From Mycobacterium sp. (GTDB lineage Bacteria > Actinomycetota > Actinomycetes > Mycobacteriales > Mycobacteriaceae), in NCBI RefSeq assembly GCF_002863225.1, contig NZ_PKEK01000079.1, forward strand, positions 1 to 64,000: a stretch of 64,000 nucleotides of DNA, in the 5' to 3' direction. The notes beneath the pieces were generated by a model. It worked only from the letters and a program-made list of their open reading frames with translations. It was not told where the DNA came from and ran no database searches. Position 1 is the first letter of the stretch. Each line of letters opens with the position of its first letter. The position numbers were made by a program, and so were the translations under genes. Positions 23,282-32,499 of this stretch are shown piece after piece.

Positions 23282-24955
23282 GTGGGGTCGGGGCTGACTG
23301 AGCCAACTCGTGCGCTGAATGCGTCCGCGTTGCGGGACTGGGCGCACACCGCGGTCGGCGACCTCATCACCCACATCGACGAGATCAACCGCCTCAACGT
23401 GTTCCCGGTCGCCGACGCTGACACCGGCGTCAACATGCTGTTCACCATGCGTTCGGCGCTGGCCGAGGCCAACACCGAGGCGAAATCCGCCGACGTGGTC
23501 AAGACCGCGGCGGCCCTCTCCTCGGGCGCGTTGAACGGCGCCCGGGGCAACTCCGGGGTGATCCTGTCGCAGATTCTGCGCGGCATCGCCGACGTCACCG
23601 CCCGGGCGGCTGCCGACTCAGACGGGCACCTGCCCGAAATCGACGCCGCGTTGTTCGGCGCAGCGCTGCACCGCGGGGTCGAACTCGTCGTCGCCTCGAT
23701 GGGCGGTCGTGAGGTCAAGGGCACGATCGTGTCGGTGCTCAAAGCCGCCGGCGAGGCCGTCGACAAGGCTGCCGAGGCCGGGAGTGGGCTGGCGCAGGCT
23801 GTCACCGCCGCCGGTGACGCAGCGGTGGTCGCCCTGGAGAAAACGCCCGACCAGCTCGATGTGCTCGGCGATGCGGGCGTGGTCGATGCCGGCGGCCGTG
23901 GCCTGCTGGTTCTGCTCGACGCGCTGCGCTCGACGCTCACCGGTCAGGCGCCCAGCCGCAAGGTCTACGACCCGGCCCCGCGACGGCAGGCAGTTGAGCT
24001 GCCGGCGCAACCGCCCGCGCCACAATTCGAGGTGATGTACCTGCTGGGCGGGTGCGACGACGAGGGAGCCGACCAGCTGCGTGAGCGCCTGGACGAGCTC
24101 GGCGAATCGGTCGCCATCGCGACGTCCGGTGTCGTCGGGGGCTACTCGGTCCACGTCCATACCGACGACGCCGGCGCGGCGATCGAAGCCGGCCTGGTTT
24201 TCGGGAACCCCCGCCGGATCCAGATCTCGATGCTGACCAGCGGTACCAGTGGATTGCCGCCGGGCAGCTGGACGCGGGAGCGTGCGGTGCTGGCCATGGT
24301 CGACGGTGACGGCGCCGCCGAATTGTTCGCCGACGAAGGCGCCTGCGTGCTGCGGCCCGACCCGCTCGCCGAAGATCCGGCCACGGTCATCACCGCTCAG
24401 CAGCTGTTGCGCGCGGTCGTCGATACCGGGGCGGCGCAGGTCATGGTGCTGCCCAACGGTTACGTACCGGCCGAAGAACTGGTGGCCGGCTGCACCGCAG
24501 CCATCGGCTGGGGCATCGACGTGGTGCCGCTGCCCACCGGCTCGATGGTGCAGGGCCTGGCCGCGCTGGCGGTTCACGAACCGGGCCGCCAAGCCGTCGA
24601 CGACGGCTACACGATGGCCCGGGCAGCGGGCAGTGCCCGGCACGGGGCGGTGCGGGTCGCGACCGAAACCGCGTTGACCTGGGCCGGCGCCTGCGAGCCG
24701 GGCAACGGGCTGGGCGTCGCGGGCGACGAGGTCTTGATCGTGGCTCCCGATGTCGCGGGGGCCGCAACCGGGCTGATCGACCTGTTTCTCGGCGCCGGTG
24801 GTGAGTTGATCACCGTGCTGGCCGGCGATGGCGTGGACGTCGACTCCGTCGAGGCCGCCTTGCGTCGTCACGTCCACGATCACCACCTCGGAATCGAGCT
24901 CGCGATCTACCGCACCGAGCACCGTGGTGACGCGTTGCTGATCGGGGTCGAGTGA
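23282..24955 (+). CDS. DAK2 domain / DegV-like fatty-acid-kinase-type protein
   Basis: INRLNVFPVADADTGVNMLFTMRSALAEA, GARGNSGVILSQILRG; start uncertain (GTG with upstream GGAGG). Confidence 0.9.
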   Translation: MGSGLTEPTRALNASALRDWAHTAVGDLITHIDEINRLNVFPVADADTGVNMLFTMRSALAEANTEAKSADVVKTAAALSSGALNGARGNSGVILSQILRGIADVTARAAADSDGHLPEIDAALFGAALHRGVELVVASMGGREVKGTIVSVLKAAGEAVDKAAEAGSGLAQAVTAAGDAAVVALEKTPDQLDVLGDAGVVDAGGRGLLVLLDALRSTLTGQAPSRKVYDPAPRRQAVELPAQPPAPQFEVMYLLGGCDDEGADQLRERLDELGESVAIATSGVVGGYSVHVHTDDAGAAIEAGLVFGNPRRIQISMLTSGTSGLPPGSWTRERAVLAMVDGDGAAELFADEGACVLRPDPLAEDPATVITAQQLLRAVVDTGAAQVMVLPNGYVPAEELVAGCTAAIGWGIDVVPLPTGSMVQGLAALAVHEPGRQAVDDGYTMARAAGSARHGAVRVATETALTWAGACEPGNGLGVAGDEVLIVAPDVAGAATGLIDLFLGAGGELITVLAGDGVDVDSVEAALRRHVHDHHLGIELAIYRTEHRGDALLIGVE

Positions 24956-24957
24956 CC

Positions 24958-27180
24958 ATGGCATCGCTCACCGACCGCCTGGACTACGTCCTCGGCGCCA
25001 AGGCCGCCGGCCCACTCTACGACGTGTTCGGCATCCGCACTGTCGACGACCTGCTTCGCCACTACCCGCGCAGCTACGTCGTCGGCGCCTCGGTCCGCGG
25101 CACCGATGACGAGCAACCGCCCGAGGGTGAACACGTCACCCTGGTCGACGAAATCACCGACACCGCTTTACTGCCGATCCGAAACCGACCTAAAGACAAG
25201 CTGTTTCGTGTCACTCTGGGATCTGGCCGCGGCAAGGTCACCGCCACGTTCTTTCATCCAAAGAAATGGATCACCGACCAGCTGTCCAAGGGCACCCGCG
25301 TCATGCTGTCCGGGGAAGTCGGCTACTTCCGCAACGCGATGCAGCTCACCCATCCCGACTTTTTGGTGCTCGACAGCGCTGACGGTCGCAACCACGGCAG
25401 CCGGTCGCTGAAGATGATCGCTGAGGCATCGCAGGCGGTGAGCGGGGAAGTGCTGCAGGAAGCCTTCGAACGCACCTTCTACCCGATCTACCCGGCCAGT
25501 GCGAAGCTGCAGAGCTGGGACATTTTCAACTGCGTGCGGCAGGTGCTCGAGGTGCTCGACCCGGTCGCCGACCCGCTACCCGAAAAGCTCTGTGCCGAAC
25601 ACAATTTACTATCCGAAGACGAGGCGCTGCGGGCAATCCACCTCGCCGAGAGCGACGCCGATCGGCGACGAGCGCGTGAGCGGTTGGCCTTCGACGAGGC
25701 AGTCGGCCTGCAATGGGCGCTGGTGAGCCGGCGCCACGGCGAACTCGCGCAGTCCGGGCCGGTGGCGCCCTCCGCGCCCGAAGGCCTCAAACACGAACTG
25801 CTGCATCGCTTGCCGTTCGATCTGACCGCCGGTCAATGTGAGGTGCTCGACGTGCTCTCCGCTGAGCTCGCGGCGAGCCGGCCGATGAACCGGCTCCTCC
25901 AGGGTGAAGTCGGCTCGGGCAAAACCATCGTGTCGGTGTTGGCGATGCTGCAGATGGTCGATGCCGGATACCAGTGTGCGCTTCTTGCGCCCACCGAAGT
26001 ACTTGCCGCGCAACATCTTCGATCGATCAGCGATGTACTGGGATCGCTGGCGATGGGCGGCCAACTCGGCGGACAGGACAATGCCACCAGGCTGGCGTTG
26101 CTGACCGGTTCGATGTCGCAGGCCCAGAAGAAGCAGGTGCGTGCCGAAATCGCCGGCGGTGAGGTCGGCATCGTCGTCGGCACGCACGCCTTGCTACAAG
26201 ACACCGTCGAGTTCCACAAGCTCGGTATGGTGGTCGTCGACGAGCAGCACCGCTTCGGTGTCGAGCAGCGAGACCAGTTGCGGGCCAAAGCGCCTGCCGG
26301 CGTAACGCCGCATCTGCTGGTGATGACCGCGACCCCGATACCGCGGACCGTGGCCCTGACCGTATTCGGCGACCTCGAAACGTCGACGTTGCGCGAGCTG
26401 CCCCGGGGTAGGCAGCCGATCACCACCACCGCGATCTTCGTCAAGGAGAAGCCGGCCTGGCTGGACCGGGCCTGGCATCGGATCATCGAGGAGGTGCGCG
26501 AGGGCCGGCAGGCCTACGTGGTGGCTCCCCGAATCGACGACTCCGACAGCGGCGGTCAGAGCGAGAATGACCAAAGACCCTCGGCGACAGTCGAAGAGCT
26601 CTATGCGCGGCTTGGTCAAGAACAGCTGGCCGGGCTCCGGCTGGGACTCATGCACGGACGGTTGAGCGGTGACGAGAAGGACGCTGTGATGACGGCGTTC
26701 CGCGCCCGCGAAATCGACGTGCTGGTCTGCACCACGGTCATCGAGGTCGGCGTCGACGTTCCCAACGCGACGGTGATGCTGGTGATGGATGCCGACCGCT
26801 TCGGGATCAGCCAGCTGCACCAACTGCGTGGCCGTATCGGGCGGGGCCAGCACGCCAGCATCTGCCTGCTGGCCAGTTGGATGGCCCCGCACTCACGTGC
26901 CGGCCGCCGGCTGACCGCGGTCGCCGGGACGCTGGACGGGTTCGAGCTCGCCGATCTCGATCTGCAGGAACGGCGTGAGGGAGATGTGCTGGGCCGCAGC
27001 CAGTCCGGACGCGCGATCACGCTGCGACTGCTGTCGCTGATCGACCATCGGGAGGTCATCGAAGCGGCCCGCGATTTCTGCGAGCAGGTTTACGACGATT
27101 CACGCGCCCACGCCGGGCTGGCGCTGCTGGCGGCACCGTTCACCGGCAACGAGCGCATCGAGTTCCTGGACAAGTCGTGA
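24958..27180 (+). CDS. recG: ATP-dependent DNA helicase RecG
   Basis: LLQGEVGSGKTIVSVLAML, VVDEQHRFGVEQRDQLRAKAP, QLHQLRGRIGRGQ. Confidence 0.97.
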   Translation: MASLTDRLDYVLGAKAAGPLYDVFGIRTVDDLLRHYPRSYVVGASVRGTDDEQPPEGEHVTLVDEITDTALLPIRNRPKDKLFRVTLGSGRGKVTATFFHPKKWITDQLSKGTRVMLSGEVGYFRNAMQLTHPDFLVLDSADGRNHGSRSLKMIAEASQAVSGEVLQEAFERTFYPIYPASAKLQSWDIFNCVRQVLEVLDPVADPLPEKLCAEHNLLSEDEALRAIHLAESDADRRRARERLAFDEAVGLQWALVSRRHGELAQSGPVAPSAPEGLKHELLHRLPFDLTAGQCEVLDVLSAELAASRPMNRLLQGEVGSGKTIVSVLAMLQMVDAGYQCALLAPTEVLAAQHLRSISDVLGSLAMGGQLGGQDNATRLALLTGSMSQAQKKQVRAEIAGGEVGIVVGTHALLQDTVEFHKLGMVVVDEQHRFGVEQRDQLRAKAPAGVTPHLLVMTATPIPRTVALTVFGDLETSTLRELPRGRQPITTTAIFVKEKPAWLDRAWHRIIEEVREGRQAYVVAPRIDDSDSGGQSENDQRPSATVEELYARLGQEQLAGLRLGLMHGRLSGDEKDAVMTAFRAREIDVLVCTTVIEVGVDVPNATVMLVMDADRFGISQLHQLRGRIGRGQHASICLLASWMAPHSRAGRRLTAVAGTLDGFELADLDLQERREGDVLGRSQSGRAITLRLLSLIDHREVIEAARDFCEQVYDDSRAHAGLALLAAPFTGNERIEFLDKS

Positions 27181-27371
27181 CTGCCGGCGACGATGCGGGT
27201 GGTCCCGAGGAGGAGCGGCGCAGTTGCACCGCCGGCGACGATGCGGGTGGTCCCGAGGAGGAGCGGCGCAGATGCACCGCCGGCGACGATGCGGGTGGTC
27301 CCGAGGAGGAGCGGCGCAGATGCACCGCCGGCGACGATGCGGGTGGTCCCGAGGAGGAGCGGCGCAAGTGA
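27177..27371 (+). repeat. MIRU-like intercistronic tandem repeat, 4 x 48 bp, encoding a 64-aa ORF
   Basis: gccggcgacgatgcgggtggtcccgaggaggagcggcgca at 27183, 27231, 27279, 27327; GTGA overlaps with recG stop and the downstream GTG start. Confidence 0.9.
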
Positions 27372-27712
27372 CCCGCAAACGGTGGCTGTGGCTGTCAGCG
27401 ACTGCGCTTCTCACCGTGCTGGTGGCCTACCAGGCGGTGATCACCTCCACCGGGGACCGCACCCGGGAGTTCGCTGCCCGCGCCGACGTACCGACCGTTC
27501 AGCCCGGCGTCGACGTGCTGGGCGGAATCACCGTGGTGCCGTGGCGGACTCGGCACTACGACTACCGCCGGGCGGCGTTCGGCGACGCCTGGACCGACGA
27601 CAACGACGCCCCCGGTGGTCACAACGGATGCGACACCCGCTTCCTTGGGGGGTTTGACGTGTTGCGTGAGACGTTACAAGAAGTCGGTTTCAAGCAGGGA
27701 ACCCTCCGATGA
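27368..27712 (+). pseudogene. 5' fragment of a secreted HNH endonuclease-family gene (Rv2972c-like), truncated by insertion at ~27640; ORF runs into the element
   Basis: VTRKRWLWLSATALLTVLVAYQAVITS...DNDAPGGHNGCDTR aligns with residues 1-~90 of the intact paralog at 27709, then diverges into FLGGFDVLRETLQEVGFKQGTLR*. Confidence 0.88.
27640..27665 (+). repeat. Left terminal inverted repeat of the insertion
   Basis: CTTCCTTGGGGGGTTTGACGTGTTGC; matches reverse complement of 37904-37928 at both ends of the repeat. Confidence 0.8.
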
Positions 27713-28419
27713 GTCGGGCGAGGCTGGCGTGGTCGGGTGCAGCTGCCGTTCTGGCGGTTGTGGTGGCCGTCCAAACGGTGATCTCGTCGACAGGGCCGTC
27801 GACGTTGATTGCCGGGGCGGATCTACCGACGGTGACTGCTGGCGTCGATGTTCTGGCTGGAGTTCCGGTGGTGCCGGTCCGTGTCCGTCATGGGGACTAT
27901 CGCCGCGCGGCGTTCGGAGAGGCGTGGACTGATGACACCGATGCGCCTGGCGGACATAACCTGTGCGATACGAGGAACGACATCCTCGATCGCGATTTGA
28001 TCGACAAGACCTATGTGGCGATCAGTCGTTGCCCTCGTGCGGTGGCCACGGGTGTTCTGCATGATCCATACACAAGTACGACGGTAAACTTCCAGCGCGG
28101 CAACAAGACTGGTGCGGCCATACAGATCGAGCACATCGTGCCGCTGGCCTATTCATGGGATCAGGGTGCATGGGCATGGCCGGAATCGTTGCGCGTCCGG
28201 TTCGCCAACGATCCCGCCAATCTCCTGGCGGTGCAGGGGCAGGCGAACCAGGACAAGGGCGATAAAGAGCCGGCGTCGTGGATGCCGCCGAACGCCGCGT
28301 TTCACTGCCAGTACGCGATGCAGTTCATCGCGGTGATGCGGGGCTACGGGTTGGCTGTTGATGAACCGTCGGTGCCGGTGTTGCGTGACGCGGCAGCGAC
28401 ATGTCCGAGCAGCCGATGA
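27709..28419 (+). CDS. Intact HNH endonuclease-family protein (GmrSD C-terminal/DUF1524-like), paralog of the interrupted gene
   Basis: N-terminal hydrophobic segment; IEHIVPLAYSWDQGAWAWPESLRVRFANDPANLLAVQGQANQDKGDKEPASWMPP. Confidence 0.88.
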   Translation: MSRARLAWSGAAAVLAVVVAVQTVISSTGPSTLIAGADLPTVTAGVDVLAGVPVVPVRVRHGDYRRAAFGEAWTDDTDAPGGHNLCDTRNDILDRDLIDKTYVAISRCPRAVATGVLHDPYTSTTVNFQRGNKTGAAIQIEHIVPLAYSWDQGAWAWPESLRVRFANDPANLLAVQGQANQDKGDKEPASWMPPNAAFHCQYAMQFIAVMRGYGLAVDEPSVPVLRDAAATCPSSR

Positions 28420-28880
28420 GGGAGGCGTTATTCGGAGTGCGATATGGCCGTGTACTGGACGGTTGGTGAATCGATTTCGGTAGCACGGATCTGCACGGGC
28501 TTCCTCGACCTGCATGCGGGCAATCCGCTCGATGCATTCGGCGAGCCCGGCCAGCGGGACCGGCCACAGATTCGCTGGCGAGGTGTCCTCATCCACCCCC
28601 GAAGGATTTCTCGCCGGCAGCGCCGCGCGTATCGGTGAGCAGAATCGGCTCGCCAGGCACGATGCGACCGCCGCGACCGCCGCGACTCGCAGCTGGTTCG
28701 GCGAAGACAACCGACACGGGCGAACACTCAACCCATGGGATCCCGAGCTCAGCCAGGCGGCTGGTCAGCCACCAGTGGCGATCTGCACGAGAGCCCTGCC
28801 TCAGCCAGAAGCGAAGCCACGATGCAACCAATGCCCAACATTGCTTGAATCAGTGATGGAAACAGTGATTGAATGGCTGA

Positions 28881-29489
28881 GTGCCCACTGAGAGCCTCGC
28901 GAAGTCGCCCGTTCGTGCAAGGCTGATCGATGCAACCGAGGAGCTGCTCCTCACCACGTCGTATGAGGATCTCTCGGTCCGTGCGGTTTGTGCCCGTGCC
29001 GATGCCAACGTCGCGGCAGTGCGGTACCACTTCGGATCGAAGGCCGCGTTGGTCGCGGCAGTCCTCCAGGACCGGCTCGGCCCCCTGTGGACTGACCGGC
29101 TCCGCGATCTGGTGGCAGACGTGGGCAACGTGGACGTTGCCACGTGTGTCGAGGCGATCGTCGCGCCCCTGCGTGGTTTGGCGGCAGACCCGGTCGGTCA
29201 GGTGCGACTCCATTTGTTGACGCGCATCTTGTTCGCTCCCGGGCCACAGCCGTGGACGAATGAGTGGTTCGCACTCAGTCCCTTCGTTGGGCTGGTCCGC
29301 CGTGCGTGTCCGGAGATTGCCGACGATGAGCTCGCACGGCGATGGGTGCTCGCCTTCCGGCTCATCCTGCTCGAGTTCGGCAATCCGATCGTCCGACGTT
29401 CCGCTCCGGCCGAGGACGACGTCAAAGCGATGGTCAGGTTCGTCGTTGCCGGTTTGACTGCCGACAGTAGCGGGGTGCAGGAGCGGTGA
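28881..29489 (+). CDS. TetR/AcrR family transcriptional regulator
   Basis: RARLIDATEELLLTTSYEDLSVRAVCARADANVAAVRYHFGSKAALVAAVL HTH. Confidence 0.92.
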   Translation: MPTESLAKSPVRARLIDATEELLLTTSYEDLSVRAVCARADANVAAVRYHFGSKAALVAAVLQDRLGPLWTDRLRDLVADVGNVDVATCVEAIVAPLRGLAADPVGQVRLHLLTRILFAPGPQPWTNEWFALSPFVGLVRRACPEIADDELARRWVLAFRLILLEFGNPIVRRSAPAEDDVKAMVRFVVAGLTADSSGVQER

Positions 29490-30700
29490 GTGAGGCAACG
29501 AGCCGCGTGGTGAGCCCACCGAGCAGCATCTTCACGTCGGCCGACCTCGGTCCGCTGCGTCTGCGGAACCGCGTGCTGAAGGCGGCGACGTTCGAAGGCA
29601 GAACACCCGACGCAGTGGTCACCGACGAGCTGATCGACTTCCACGTCGCCCACGCCGAGGGTGGGGTGGCTATGACGACCGTGGCCTATTGTGCGGTGTC
29701 CGAGGCAGGGCGCACCGATCGGCACCAGATCTGGATGCGTCCGGAAGCAGTGCCCGGTCTGCGCCGACTGGCCTCGGCGGTGCATGCCACCGGGGCCCTT
29801 GTCTCCGCGCAGATCGGCCACGCCGGCCCGGTCGCCAACGCCGCCTCCAACCGCCTCCCGGCGATCGCACCGTCTCGATTGTTCAGCCCGCTCGGGATGG
29901 CGATTGTTCAGCGACCCGACGCGGGGGGTGTCCGGGCCATCGTTCGCGCGCACGCCGAAGCGGCACGTTACGCCGTGGAAGCCGAGTTCGACGCCGTCGA
30001 GGTGCATTTCGGCCACAACTATCTCGTGAGTGCGTTTATGAGCCCACTGCTCAATCGCCGACGTGACGGCTACGGGGGCGACACTCTGTCGCGCGCTCGC
30101 TTGGCGCGCGAGATCTCCGAGGCGATTCGCCTCGAAGTGGGCGATCAGATAGCGGTCATCGCGAAGCTCAACATGGACGATGGGGTGCCGGGTGGATTGC
30201 GACCCGACGAGAGCATCCGCGTCGCCCAGCTGCTCGAGCAGGACGGTTACCTCGACGCTCTCGAACTGACAGTTGGGAGCTCACTCCTCAACCCGATGTA
30301 CTACTTCCGGGGGGCCGCTCCTCGTCGCGAGATGGCCGCGACCATGCCACCCCCGGTCGGCGCAGGCATGCGCCTGGTGGGGCGCGCCTTCCTTCGTGAG
30401 TACCCCTACGAGCCGATGTATCTGATGGAGACGGCCCGGCGGTTCCGCCGTCAGCTTGCGATGCCCCTGGTCTACCTCGGCGGCGTCACGGACGCTGAAG
30501 GGATGGACGCTGCCCTCGCGGCGGGCTTCGAGTACGTCGCCATGGGGCGGGCGTTGCTCCGCGAGCCGGACCTGCTGCGCCGAATCGCTCGGGACTCGTC
30601 GGTCCGGTCCGCCTGCATCCACTGCAACAAGTGCATGCCGACGATCTTCACGCGCACTCGCTGTCCCTTCATCCCTGTTCAGAGAGATCGACGTGCGTGA
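29486..30700 (+). CDS. NADH:flavin oxidoreductase, Old Yellow Enzyme family
   Basis: FTSADLGPLRLRNRVLKAATFEGRTPD, HFGHNYLVSAFMSPLLNRRRDGYGG, CIHCNKCMPTIFTRTRCP; GTGA overlap with TetR. Confidence 0.92.
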   Translation: MSEATSRVVSPPSSIFTSADLGPLRLRNRVLKAATFEGRTPDAVVTDELIDFHVAHAEGGVAMTTVAYCAVSEAGRTDRHQIWMRPEAVPGLRRLASAVHATGALVSAQIGHAGPVANAASNRLPAIAPSRLFSPLGMAIVQRPDAGGVRAIVRAHAEAARYAVEAEFDAVEVHFGHNYLVSAFMSPLLNRRRDGYGGDTLSRARLAREISEAIRLEVGDQIAVIAKLNMDDGVPGGLRPDESIRVAQLLEQDGYLDALELTVGSSLLNPMYYFRGAAPRREMAATMPPPVGAGMRLVGRAFLREYPYEPMYLMETARRFRRQLAMPLVYLGGVTDAEGMDAALAAGFEYVAMGRALLREPDLLRRIARDSSVRSACIHCNKCMPTIFTRTRCPFIPVQRDRRA

Positions 30701-31520
30701 ACTCACAGGCCGCGTCGCGGTCGTCACCGGCGCAGGCGGGGGGATCGGTCGGGAGGTCGCGCTCGAACTCGCCCGTCGCGGCTGTGCAGTTGCAGTGGTC
30801 GATGTTCGGCGCGAAAGGGCCGAGGCCACTCGAGACCTGTTGCTCGACAGCGGGATCGACGCGTCCGCTCACCTCGTCGACGTCTCGGACGCCGATCAAA
30901 TGGCGGACCTTGTCGGCGAGGTGGTCGCGCACCATGGAGCGGTGCACATCCTCGTCAACAACGCCGGTGTCACGTCGGCGGGTTCCTTCACCAAGGAGTC
31001 GCTCGACGATCTGCGCTGGATCGTGGGCATCAACCTTTGGGGTGTCGTCCACGGCTGCCACGCCTTCCTGCCGGTGCTCCTCGAGCAGGACGAGGCGCAC
31101 ATCGTGAACGTGTCCAGCATGGTGGGCATTCTCGGCCTCCCGCACAACGCGTCGTACGCCATGACCAAGGGAGCGGTCCGGTCGTTCTCGGAGGCGCTGC
31201 GCGGTGAACTGGTCTCCACGGACGTCGGACTCACGACCGTCTTCCCGGGTGCGCATCGCACTGGCATTACCGACACGGCGCGCGGAAGCCACCGGGACCT
31301 CTTGTCCCAGATGGGGTCGTCGCGGATCGCGCCAGTTGCCATGCGATCGCCAGCGCGCCTGGCGCGCCGCATCGTCGATGCCATCGCGAAGGACAAGGCC
31401 CGGGTCGTCGCCGGCCCGGACGCCCACGCCCTTGACCTGTGGGCCCGGGTCGCCCCCGGCCGGACCCGCCTGATCGGCAGGTTCACGGGCCGGATGGAAG
31501 CTAGTGCGTATGGCGACTGA
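30693..31520 (+). CDS. Short-chain dehydrogenase/reductase
   Basis: GRVAVVTGAGGGIGREVALELARRG, NNAG, YAMTKGA; GTG start overlapping OYE 3' end. Confidence 0.92.
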   Translation: MRELTGRVAVVTGAGGGIGREVALELARRGCAVAVVDVRRERAEATRDLLLDSGIDASAHLVDVSDADQMADLVGEVVAHHGAVHILVNNAGVTSAGSFTKESLDDLRWIVGINLWGVVHGCHAFLPVLLEQDEAHIVNVSSMVGILGLPHNASYAMTKGAVRSFSEALRGELVSTDVGLTTVFPGAHRTGITDTARGSHRDLLSQMGSSRIAPVAMRSPARLARRIVDAIAKDKARVVAGPDAHALDLWARVAPGRTRLIGRFTGRMEASAYGD

Positions 31521-31639
31521 TCAAACCCGTGGACCTGGTTCACGGCGAACGAGCGTCGTCCATCGGTGGGTTCAGCCGGGGCTGAGGGTAAGCAGCCCAG
31601 CGATGAATGCCAGCGATGGTGGTTGAACTCGTGCTTTCA

Positions 31640-31755
31640 GTCGCCGATGTCGACGCGGGCCTGGGCCAGCGACCAGAAGCTGTTGATGTTAAGGCATTCG
31701 TAGAGATACGGGAGTTGAACGATTCGACGTAGCCGTTGCGCCACAGTTCGCCCCG
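31640..31755 (-). pseudogene. IS3-family transposase C-terminal remnant, frameshifted
   Basis: Minus strand GELWRNGYVESFNSRIS in one frame and ECLNINSFWSLAQARVDIGD in another match the IS3 OrfB 'WRNGYIESFNSRLRDECLNIN.FWSL.QARV' signature. Confidence 0.75.
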
Positions 31756-32055
31756 GGGGACTAAGTGAATAGCCGATGATGCTGCGCTCGACCATATTGG
31801 ACCAGCGAGCTCGCGTACTCGGAGTGGGTGGTGGCCCGATGTCGACGTTGTACACGTCCACGACCCGCAACACCGTCGCGGTGGTCGCTACGGGTTCGGC
31901 GCGTGCGGAGGAGCCCAGCGGCATCGATTAGATGAGGACGAGCGCGGTCAGGGCCACGGCCGGGAACGCTTCGCCAAGCCAGTCGTGCGGGGCGGCGACA
32001 CTTTGCGGGCGGTTGGAGGCGGCGGGTCCTGGGCGGACCGGTTCGACCGGTCCGG

Positions 32056-32499
32056 TCACGATGCGGGGTCGGGGAACGCCGAGATGGTGGTGACGCGGCC
32101 ACCGGCTGGTTGGTTTTGCCGCAGCCGGTCGTTCTCCAGAGTGAGAACCTGGATGGCACGGGCGAACGTCTCCGCGGTGGCCTTCCACTTGCGGCGTTGG
32201 TCGTTAGCGTCGCCGAGTCGGTGCCGAAGATCCTCGATGTCCGATTTCAGCTGTGCAGCATCGGTTTTGACGGGGTTGTGATGATGGTCGCGTAGCTGGT
32301 AGAAGAGGTCCTTCAACTCGGGGTGCTTGTGTGTCAGGTAGTGGCGTTTGAGCCCCGACTCGGCGGCCACCGCGGTGATGGTGAGATCACCGGCCCGAGC
32401 CGTCGACGGCCGTCCCGACAGGACCCGCACCATGGCGGCCAGCAGCTGCGCCGTCACGTCGCCGGGGGGTGTGGTCGCGGTCGGGTCGGGTGGGGTCAT
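32056..32499 (-). CDS. Small TnpC-like/DUF6262-type coiled-coil protein of the recombinase cluster
   Basis: 147 aa, predicted coiled coil (LKSDIEDLRHRLGDANDQRRKWKATAETFARAIQVLTLENDRLRQ); ATGA overlap with upstream recombinase. Confidence 0.75.
   Translation of the reverse strand: MTPPDPTATTPPGDVTAQLLAAMVRVLSGRPSTARAGDLTITAVAAESGLKRHYLTHKHPELKDLFYQLRDHHHNPVKTDAAQLKSDIEDLRHRLGDANDQRRKWKATAETFARAIQVLTLENDRLRQNQPAGGRVTTISAFPDPAS

Noticed and set aside
27177-27371. Regular repeats that could be mistaken for a CRISPR array
   Set aside because: The 48-bp units are directly tandem with no unique spacers, keep reading frame, and match MIRU-like intercistronic repeats; no cas genes are present.
27368-28419. 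The two adjacent HNH genes as a simple tandem duplication
   Set aside because: The first is only a 5' fragment whose 3' half lies at 37931-38374, and inverted-repeat ends place the second gene inside the insertion.
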